IMG/VR virus record: IMGVR_UViG_3300009159_000014
Coordinates: 1-33,762 of that record
Length of the DNA: 33,762 bases
DNA from: a virus
Strand: one strand, 5' to 3'
Shown: piece after piece, positions 28,701 to 33,762 of the stretch
How the letters are laid out: each line of letters opens with the position of its first letter
How positions within the stretch are numbered: the first letter of the stretch is position 1
Notes under the pieces: generated by a model
Told to the model about the DNA's origin: nothing
Database searches by the model: none
What the model saw: only the letters and a program-made list of their open reading frames with translations
Translations under genes and position numbers: made by a program

Positions 28701-29408
28701 ACAACTGAATTAAGACTTGAGTCTGTTGCTGGAACTTATCGTTCATTTATTGGGTTTAGAACTGATGGACAAAAATGGGATGTTGGTGTAAACATAAATG
28801 ATGGAAATGATGCTTTATCATTTAATTATGTAGGAAGTGAGAAAATGCGTATTACAAGTGGGGGTAATGTAGGTATTAATACTTCAGCAACTACAGTAAA
28901 ATTATATACTAGGTCAGATACTGCAACATCTGCTTCTTATGCTTTAGGTTGTGAAAATGGTTCAGTTAACTTATTTCTTATTAGAGGTGATGGAAATATA
29001 AATTTAGGTCTTGCTGCTAATTCTCCATATAATTCTTCAACAACTGGAAGAACAGCAGTTATTAATAGTAATGGTGATTTAGGTTATTTAGTATCTACAA
29101 GAGAATCAAAATCAAATATAGAATCTATTAAAAATGTTGATTTTATAAATAAACTTAATCCAGTACAATTTAATTATCGTAAAAAAGATAATTTAACAAA
29201 TGAATTTACTGATGAATTATACGATAACATTACTTATGGGTTTATTGCTGATGAAGTAGAGCAAGTTAACAAGGAATTAGTAATGTATAATCAAGACAAT
29301 TCTTTAGCTGGAGTTGAATATAATAGTATGATAGCAATATTGACAAAAGCTATACAAGAGCAACAAGCACAAATAGAAGAATTAAAAGCAATGATTGCAG
29401 CTAAATAA
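25782..29408 (+). CDS. Fibre protein with S74 intramolecular chaperone
   Basis: A 1208-aa repeat-rich trimeric fibre. Residues about 40-70 hold TVNGDLTVTGDLIITGGGLQIK, a beta-helix entry type. Residues 110-330 and about 637 carry eight copies of xEGxNxYxTxxR. The middle is Gly/Thr/Ser-rich. The last about 110 residues are a peptidase S74 chaperone: STRESKSNIESIKN with the Ser-Lys dyad, KLNPVQFNYR, YGFIADEVEQVN, GVEYNSMIAILTKAIQEQQAQIEELKAMI. The chaperone trimerises the fibre and then cleaves itself off before the conserved Ser (about residue 1104). It lies between neck and tail terminator genes, unlike the usual place after the tail hub, so it could decorate head, neck or tail. Confidence 0.88.
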   Translation: MATLQGKAVKNTYRQVLQIGANNLGVSGTLQPVQDGSGVNTALSLSTITATVNGDLTVTGDLIITGGGLQIKELIDDTVANLIKNGTGITWTYNDAGGTLTGNFTGTTTVVPEGTNLYYTQARFDSAFAAKSTTNLAEGTNLYFTTARGDANFATNFATKTTTNLPEGTNLYFTNARARAALSVTAGTGISYDNTSGVFNLAAIPNASLTNSSITINGQSVSLGGTVTLTTTNIAEGTNLYWTTARGNTNFTTNLAASTTTNLAEGTNLYYTQARFDTAFSNKSTTNLTEGTNLYYTTARFNTALATKTTTDLAEGSNLYYTDTRARLALSSSATGLTYANTSGVFSLTAGYAIPTTVKLGQYDIAYNRSIVSAGVTGTTTKTLTLTEQDANTITATWTDLGITTINGTANQIAANTVGNTTTIGFTNDVTMPNNLIVSGNLTINGTATYVNTQSISAKDPLFEVANDNNTTDAVDIGYYGRYYDSIQERIEFTGLFRDASNAGKFKFFTGLVDEPTNVVNTSGVGYTVGTLVANFEGSLAGTASAANILSTARSISTTGDAAWTVNFDGSANATAALTLANTGVTATTYGTSTSVPTIAVDGKGRITSASNTNIAFPVTTVNGASGTVVLTTSVIAEGTNQYFTSGRAQSAITISTTGTNGAATYTSGNINVPIYIGGSGSINQLAYFDTTGTISSLSTATYPSLTELSYVKGVTSAIQTQINTKLDTTTAASTYLALSGGTLTGGLSGTTGTFSGILTTPQVKAATSGGLSINANSGTQIANLGAGGGANITLYGGLTGTSASFSSTATATAFIPSGSTVPTNGMYLSDANTLNFATNTTNRLLIASNGSATFTNTETTFNFNPQTSLLSGYNYLNFGGSSIMYRAGTDMYFGSNAKYGSAGTILAAYTSPNGMGMLSLDGGALRWQGLNASVTAGTSYSVPTRFYITPDGSVGIGTGSTVNSLLNLKSSTTTELRLESVAGTYRSFIGFRTDGQKWDVGVNINDGNDALSFNYVGSEKMRITSGGNVGINTSATTVKLYTRSDTATSASYALGCENGSVNLFLIRGDGNINLGLAANSPYNSSTTGRTAVINSNGDLGYLVSTRESKSNIESIKNVDFINKLNPVQFNYRKKDNLTNEFTDELYDNITYGFIADEVEQVNKELVMYNQDNSLAGVEYNSMIAILTKAIQEQQAQIEELKAMIAAK

Positions 29409-29415
29409 TTTTACC

Positions 29416-29423
29416 TAAATTTG
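29416..29423 (+). promoter_or_regulatory. Promoter candidate for the tail genes
   Basis: TAAATTTG matches TAnnTTTG, with ATTG about 18 bases upstream as a -33 box and followed by TAAAAATAACC. The next ATG is 15 bases downstream. Confidence 0.6.
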
Positions 29424-29438
29424 TAAAAATAACCAAAT

Positions 29439-29603
29439 ATGAAAAACATCACACTAACAGAAGCAGACATTAAGCAATTAGAGGCCTTTTTTCAAGAGAT
29501 GCCTACAAAGTATGGGTTACCATTGATTCAGTTCTTTGGTAAGCTAAATGAGGCTCAAAATGGCCAACAAATGGATGTTAAAGAAGTAGAGGTAGAAGGA
29601 TAA
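29439..29603 (+). CDS. 54-aa hypothetical protein
   Basis: A small ORF of 54 codons whose stop overlaps the tail terminator start (TAATG). The product is helical and acidic (TLTEADIKQLEAFFQEMP, LPLIQFFGKLNEAQNG, ending VKEVEVEG). It sits right after a good promoter candidate. It may be a small chaperone or a leader cistron that couples translation to the tail terminator. No family recognised. Confidence 0.65.
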   Translation: MKNITLTEADIKQLEAFFQEMPTKYGLPLIQFFGKLNEAQNGQQMDVKEVEVEG

Positions 29604-30031
29604 TGAAAGACTGCGGATATGCCATACGAAAGGCTTATTTCGATAAGATAATGGGTGCTAACTACGAGCTATCAGTATATGATACTATAGCTCCAGATGG
29701 TTCAGAGCCTCCTTTCTTATTGATAAGTAGTCAGACATCAACAGAGACTAGCGACAAAACAAGCTATAACTTTGATGTAAGCATACAGTTTGACATTATC
29801 TATAGAACCTTTAAATCTGGGGAAGTAGGGCAAAAAGCGGTTGATGAATGGGCTAATGGTCTTTTAGAGATTATTGGAACAGCACCAGCTAATTACCCAA
29901 ATGCAGGACCAAACTTTAACATAGTAACTAGGAATATGGCATCAAACCAGGCTACTTTTGACTATGTAGAAGAAACATATATTTTTAGAAGAATCATAGT
30001 AGTAAATCACTATGTAACTCAAATAACATAA
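29603..30031 (+). CDS. Tail terminator-like protein (DUF3168 type)
   Basis: A 142-aa protein with the alpha/beta layout of siphovirus tail terminators: the N-terminal helix CGYAIRKAYFDKIMG, the strand LSVYDTIAPDGSEPPFLLISSQT, YNFDVSIQFDIIYRTFKSGEVGQKAVDEWANGLLEIIG, and a final strand with TYIFRRIIVVNHYV. It caps the tail tube and joins it to the neck. It precedes the tail tube gene by 18 bp, the standard order. Confidence 0.82.
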   Translation: MKDCGYAIRKAYFDKIMGANYELSVYDTIAPDGSEPPFLLISSQTSTETSDKTSYNFDVSIQFDIIYRTFKSGEVGQKAVDEWANGLLEIIGTAPANYPNAGPNFNIVTRNMASNQATFDYVEETYIFRRIIVVNHYVTQIT

Positions 30032-30049
30032 ACATAAAAAACAAATAAA

Positions 30050-30469
30050 ATGGCAACTACAGGAATTTTTAACGGTACTTTACTCGTAGTAAAGGTTGGC
30101 GGAATCGCATTTGCTCACTCTACATCTTGCTCATTAAGCGTAAGTACAGACTTACCAGACGCATCTACAAAAGATAGTCAAGGTTGGGCTGCTCAAATTC
30201 AAGGACAACGTTCTTGGTCAGTATCAACAGATGGCTTAGCAGTTATCGAGGCTTCTGCTGCTTTAATCAATGTAGAGGATTTATTCTCTTCTATCAGCTC
30301 AAGAACTGATGTTACTTTGACTTTCTCTACTTTTGTTAGTGGTGACAAGATTTGGACTGGTGTTGCACAAATAGAGTCTTTAGACTTTACTGGTGACATG
30401 GAATCTCCAGCTACTTTCTCTGCATCATTTACTGGTACAGGAGCATTAGTGATGACTACCAACGCATAA
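30050..30469 (+). CDS. Major tail tube protein
   Basis: A 139-aa protein of the TP901-1 major tail protein group: LLVVKVGGIAFAHSTSCSLSVSTDLPDASTKDS, RSWSVSTDGLAVIE, SSRTDVTLTFST, then IESLDFTGDMESPATFSASFTGTGAL. It stacks as rings to form the tail shaft. Order (terminator, tube, chaperones, tape measure) is canonical. It is the shortest and presumably ancestral form of three homologues in this genome, the others being at 1646 and 2055. Codons resemble those of the major capsid gene, as for another abundant protein. Confidence 0.9.
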   Translation: MATTGIFNGTLLVVKVGGIAFAHSTSCSLSVSTDLPDASTKDSQGWAAQIQGQRSWSVSTDGLAVIEASAALINVEDLFSSISSRTDVTLTFSTFVSGDKIWTGVAQIESLDFTGDMESPATFSASFTGTGALVMTTNA

Positions 30470-30486
30470 ACTAAAAACCAAAATAT

Positions 30487-30858
30487 ATGAGAGGACAATT
30501 TAACCTATCACTTTCTGATGGTAAGGTAATACCGCTTCGTTTCTGTACATGGTCTCTAAAGAGATTCTGTCAGTTACAAGGTATAGGACCTACTGAAATA
30601 GGTACAGCTTTAAGTGGTGAAACTGCTTTAGATGCAATAGTTAACCTAGTTAGGTCTGCTGCTGAATATCCATTCTACAAAGAAGGGAGAACTCCAGACT
30701 TCAAAGAGATTGACGTATGCGACTGGATAGATGATATGGGCGGTATTGCAGGAACTCAGTTCCAAGATATTATGGCTACATTATCTGAAAGCATGAGTAG
30801 TGGAATAGAGCAACCTAATTCTACATCAAGCGAAGGTGGTGATGAAAAAAAAAATTAG
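30487..30858 (+). CDS. Tail assembly chaperone, gpG-like
   Basis: A 123-aa protein: GQFNLSLSDGKVIPLRFCTWSLKRFCQLQGI, then TALSGETALDAIVNLVRSAAEYPFYKEGR and DVCDWIDDMGGIAGTQFQDIMATLSESM. This is the usual look of the upstream tail assembly chaperone in Bacteroidota siphophages. It ends GGDEKKN at an A10 run where a -1 shift continues into the next frame. It coats the tape measure protein during tail assembly and is not part of the virion in known systems. Confidence 0.87.
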   Translation: MRGQFNLSLSDGKVIPLRFCTWSLKRFCQLQGIGPTEIGTALSGETALDAIVNLVRSAAEYPFYKEGRTPDFKEIDVCDWIDDMGGIAGTQFQDIMATLSESMSSGIEQPNSTSSEGGDEKKN

Positions 30859-31172
30859 AATGGCTTGACATAGAAAGATATACAATGGGGGAGTGTCAAA
30901 TACTTCCCCATTTGTTTTGGGATATGACCATGGCCGAACTAGACTTTGTTTGGTACGGTTATAGGCATAAAGAAGAGCAAGAGTGGGTTAGAACAAGATG
31001 GCAAACTGCATTGCTTATTAACATTCAACTACCTAAAGGCAAGAAGGTTAAGCCTGCTGAATTAATAGAGTTGGATTGTGATAAAAGGAATATAAAGAAG
31101 AAAGTAAGAATAATGAGTAATGAAGAGTTACAAGAGGTATTAAAGAAATACGAAAATATTAAACCACAATAA
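30487..31172 (+). CDS. gpGT-like frameshift fusion product
   Basis: If the ribosome shifts -1 at 30852, the first 122 residues of the gpG-like protein join 106 residues of the downstream frame, giving about 228 aa. The downstream frame is open from the A run to 31172 and reads KLEWLDIERYTMGECQILPHLFWDMTMAELDFVWYG before a basic helical C-terminus (KGKKVKPAEL, KRNIKKKVRIM). In lambda and many siphophages the same fusion links the tape measure to the tail tube subunits. The internal ATG at 30885 could also start the T part alone (95 aa), but coupling by frameshift is the likelier use. Confidence 0.82.
30845..30854 (+). other. A10 -1 programmed frameshift site
   Basis: Zero frame reads GAT GAA AAA AAA AAT TAG. 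Slipping back one base gives AAA AAA AAA TTA GAA TGG, which leads into the open frame of the next gene. The stop immediately after the run favours pausing. Confidence 0.85.
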
Positions 31173-31174
31173 AA

Positions 31175-33358
31175 ATGGCTAACGAAGAAGGTATAAAAAT
31201 TCCCATTATTGCTGAGGATAGGTTTACTGAGACTATTAAGAAGATTGATGCTTATACTAAGATATTTGGTGAAACAGCTAGTAATACAGAAAAGAAATTA
31301 GCTGCTCTTGAAAAAGAGATGGTTAGATTAGTAGCTAATGGTATGGACCCAGCTAATAAGAAGATAGTTGAAATGAAGGCCAACTATGACAATCTAAATA
31401 ATTCTCTTAAAACTGGAGAAGGAGCATTAAAACAATCTAATAAGCAATGGACAGCATTATCTTTAGTTGTACAAGATTTACCGTTTGGATTTAGAGGTAT
31501 TCAAAATAACTTACCAGCATTGTTGGGAAGTATTGCAGGAGTTGGTGGTGCTGCTTATTTTGCATTTTCAGCCATTGTTGCTTTATATACTGCTTATGGT
31601 CAACAAATAAATGATGCCATATTAAAAACTACTGATTTAGAAAAGGCACAAAAAGAATTAAGTAAAGCTACTGTAGAAGCATCAAAATCAACTGAAACAG
31701 CAAGAACAGAGTTATTAAAAGTAACTTCTGTAGTTCAAGCAGCTAAAGATGGTTTTATTGATAAGACAGCAGCTCTTCAATATTATAATGAAAAACTTGG
31801 AGACTCTTTTGGCAAGGTAAAAACATTAGAAGAAGCTGAACAAGCATTAGTTGATAAAGCTCCAAAATATATAGAGGCCTTAATGCTAAAAGCTAAGGCT
31901 GAATTTTATTTTGCTAAGGCTTCTGAGTTTGCAGCAAAAAAAGATATAGCTAGTTTACAAGACCAAACAAGTGCTTTAGATAAGTTATTTATTACTGCAA
32001 ATACGATTGCTAAATTTGCTGACGTTACTGGTGTAAAAAGTATTATTAAAACACTTGTAGAAGGTGTTGGACAAGCTCAAAGAGAAGGAGTAGATAAGGT
32101 ACAGAAAACTGCTGGTGCAATAGCTGATGTTCTTACTGCTGAAGGTAAAAAATCAATGACTGCATATTTTGCTGCATTAAAAGATTCTGGTTTAACTGAT
32201 ACAGATATTCAAACTATTATTGATAAGTTAAATCAAAAGTTATTAAAGACTACGCAAAAAGCAGATGCAGAAAAATTAAAAGCTATTGATAAGGCTAATA
32301 ATGCAGAAATTAAGGCTTTTACTAGCAGTTTAGATGAGAGAGCTAAAAAGGAATATGAAGCTGGACTTGCATTAGCTGAGAACTTACAAGTAATGAGGGA
32401 TGCTGGTTATACAGATTCTATAACTTATTATACTGCTTATAGAGCAGAAATGGATAAAATTGCTGCTTATTATAATAACAAAGAGATTGAAGAAGCAAAA
32501 AAGACTAGCGATAAAATAGCTAAGGATGCAGAGATTATTGATAATAGAAACTTACAAAATTCATTAGATGCTTTAAAAATACAATCTGATGTTGCAATGA
32601 AGATTGCAAATTTATCTGGTAAAGCAAGTGCTACTGATAGAATAAAAATATTAGAGGAGTATAAAAATAGTTTATATGAATTAGCTTCTACTGGCGGATA
32701 TACTGCAGAACAGTTTGATAAAATAGATGATGCTCTAAAAAGAGTTGATGCTGCTATTGAAGGTTCAAAGGATAGGGTAAAAGATTATTCTATTACTTGG
32801 CAAGAAACTGCTAATGCTATTAATGGCATTTTAACTACTTTAGTAAGAGATTCTATAACAAAGTTTGCTGAAAATATTGGCAAAGCTCTTTCTGGTGAAA
32901 AAACTGACATATTTGGAGGTTTTTTAGAATTACTAGCTGGTGGTTTACAAGAAGTTGGTAAGGCTTTAATTGCCTACGGAATTGCTATGGATGCTTTTAA
33001 AAAGGCATTTAAAAACCCTTATGCTGCTATTGCTGCTGGTATTGCATTGGTTGCTGTTGGTGCAGCATTAAAATCTAGTATAAGTAGAACTAGCGGTGGA
33101 GCTGGAGGTGGTCAAACTCGTAATATTCCAGCATTTGCAAATGGAGGTATTATTTCTGGTCCTACAATGGGATTGATGGGAGAATATCCAGGTGCTAAAT
33201 CTAATCCAGAGGTAGTTGCTCCATTAGATAAATTAAAAGATATGTTAGGTGGTGGACAAGGTGGAACATTTGTATTAAGAGGACAAGACTTACTTTTGTC
33301 AGTAAATAGAGCACAAAAAGCATCAAACATTAAAGGACAAACAATTAGTTTAGCATAA
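31175..33358 (+). CDS. Tape measure protein
   Basis: A 727-aa protein, 2 bp after the chaperone fusion stop. It is a long alpha-helical protein rich in Ala, Lys, Glu and Thr. It has an N-terminal NEEGIKIPIIAEDRFTETIKKIDAY start typical of Bacteroidota tape measures, a LVVQDLPFGFRGIQNNLPALLGSIAGVGG segment leading into a hydrophobic stretch (about residues 112-145), long coiled-coil regions, and a second hydrophobic stretch (AAIAAGIALVAVGAAL) before a Gly-rich end with GGIISGPTMGLMGE and EVVAPLDKLKDML. It sets tail length; by the family rule of about 0.15 nm per residue the tail would be near 109 nm. The hydrophobic parts may enter the host membrane during DNA entry. Confidence 0.9.
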   Translation: MANEEGIKIPIIAEDRFTETIKKIDAYTKIFGETASNTEKKLAALEKEMVRLVANGMDPANKKIVEMKANYDNLNNSLKTGEGALKQSNKQWTALSLVVQDLPFGFRGIQNNLPALLGSIAGVGGAAYFAFSAIVALYTAYGQQINDAILKTTDLEKAQKELSKATVEASKSTETARTELLKVTSVVQAAKDGFIDKTAALQYYNEKLGDSFGKVKTLEEAEQALVDKAPKYIEALMLKAKAEFYFAKASEFAAKKDIASLQDQTSALDKLFITANTIAKFADVTGVKSIIKTLVEGVGQAQREGVDKVQKTAGAIADVLTAEGKKSMTAYFAALKDSGLTDTDIQTIIDKLNQKLLKTTQKADAEKLKAIDKANNAEIKAFTSSLDERAKKEYEAGLALAENLQVMRDAGYTDSITYYTAYRAEMDKIAAYYNNKEIEEAKKTSDKIAKDAEIIDNRNLQNSLDALKIQSDVAMKIANLSGKASATDRIKILEEYKNSLYELASTGGYTAEQFDKIDDALKRVDAAIEGSKDRVKDYSITWQETANAINGILTTLVRDSITKFAENIGKALSGEKTDIFGGFLELLAGGLQEVGKALIAYGIAMDAFKKAFKNPYAAIAAGIALVAVGAALKSSISRTSGGAGGGQTRNIPAFANGGIISGPTMGLMGEYPGAKSNPEVVAPLDKLKDMLGGGQGGTFVLRGQDLLLSVNRAQKASNIKGQTISLA

Positions 33359-33762
33359 TGGCATACGTATTAAAGTATAATCTACAGCAATCATTAAGAG
33401 ATGAAAGTAAATTATTCATAAATATTTACGAGGATGGAGGTAGTGGTTCAGTATATTCATATACTCCTACTTCTATTACTATAACGCCAAATTCTAATAG
33501 TGATGAACCAGAACCAGGTATTATATCTTCTCAATTAAACTTCTCATTTCTTATTTCAACTCAAGATGATTTTAATAATTTTCCATCATTACTTAGTTTT
33601 AATGATAGGCAATATTATGTAGAATTGACTAGAACCCCATTAAATGGTTCAGCATCTGTTGTATGGAAAGGATTTATGTTTAACGACTATGTAAATGTTC
33701 CATTTAGTACTGGTAATATCCAAGTTGATATTACTTGTATAGATGCATTATCATTTATGAAA
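33358..33762 (+). CDS. Tail-tip hub-like protein, part before the join
   Basis: The 5' part of the gene continued at 1-1635. It starts in a TAATG overlap with the tape measure stop. From 33358 the frame is open to the window end (135 codons), of which the last 41 repeat the left end. The N-terminal domain (YNLQQSLRDESKLFINIYEDGG, EPGIISSQLNFSFLIS, YYVELTR..., VVWKGFMFND) is the strand-rich beginning found in Bacteroidota phage tail proteins behind the tape measure. Joined protein: 638 aa. Confidence 0.72.
   Translation, partial: MAYVLKYNLQQSLRDESKLFINIYEDGGSGSVYSYTPTSITITPNSNSDEPEPGIISSQLNFSFLISTQDDFNNFPSLLSFNDRQYYVELTRTPLNGSASVVWKGFMFNDYVNVPFSTGNIQVDITCIDALSFMK
33640..33762. repeat. Terminal direct repeat, right copy
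   Basis: Exact copy of bases 1-123. Removing one copy leaves a 33,639-bp circle and restores one intact tail gene. Confidence 0.95.

Noticed and set aside
25782-29408. Fibre gene as an autotransporter or curli-like adhesin
   Set aside because: The C-terminal S74 chaperone and phage gene neighbours identify it as a phage fibre.

Overview
This window is a complete small tailed-phage genome (siphovirus type, HK97-like head) that has been linearised. Its first 123 bases are identical to its last 123 bases (1-123 = 33640-33762), and one tail gene runs across the join in frame. The unique length is therefore 33,639 bp and the molecule is circular or circularly permuted. The host is probably a member of the Bacteroidota (Flavobacteriia/Cytophagia-like). 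The DNA is AT-rich. Start codons are preceded by A-rich stretches with no recognisable Shine-Dalgarno motif. Intergenic regions carry the Bacteroidota -7 promoter motif TAnnTTTG, in three places followed by the shared string TTTGTAAAAATA. The host call is inference. I see no integrase, repressor, excisionase, tRNA, CRISPR array or IS element.

Layout. The plus strand from about 17.1 kb around the join to 5.4 kb is the late region. In order it holds a zinc-ribbon protein, small and large terminase, portal with an extra C-terminal domain, a second small structural-region protein, gpF/gp7-like minor head protein, prohead protease and major capsid protein with its own terminator. It continues with head-tail connector, head-closure and gp10-like proteins, a 1208-aa fibre with a peptidase S74 chaperone, tail terminator, tail tube, the G/GT tail-assembly chaperones with a -1 frameshift, tape measure and tail-tip hub. 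Two further tail-tube paralogues follow, then a probable lysis block (spanin-like protein, two small membrane proteins, M15 endolysin), a metallophosphoesterase and two small genes. Two back-to-back terminators (5410-5473) separate this from the opposing transcription unit.

The minus strand from 13258 down to 5503 is an early operon of tightly packed, often overlapping genes. It holds small unknown proteins, a stand-alone DnaA domain IV protein, a putative single-strand annealing protein, a replication-initiator/helicase-loader-like protein, a DnaB-family helicase, an HNH homing endonuclease, a VRR-NUC nuclease and a MazG-like protein. No DNA polymerase or primase is visible, so the phage probably recruits the host replisome. 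Its upstream region holds a cluster of AGATTTTTGCC-type repeats (13349-13444).

A separate minus-strand cassette (16511-13735) with its own terminator encodes two tiny membrane proteins, a 537-aa phage protein of unknown function with a GSCMRH motif, and an intact-looking M20/M28-type metallopeptidase with a C-terminal zinc ribbon. This cassette is the best candidate in the window for an undescribed accessory system. Other points worth checking are the T9 run in the portal gene, where slippage in either direction hits an immediate stop, the three tail-tube paralogues, the fibre gene placed among head-completion genes, and the palindrome-rich 650-bp divergent intergenic region (16512-17163).
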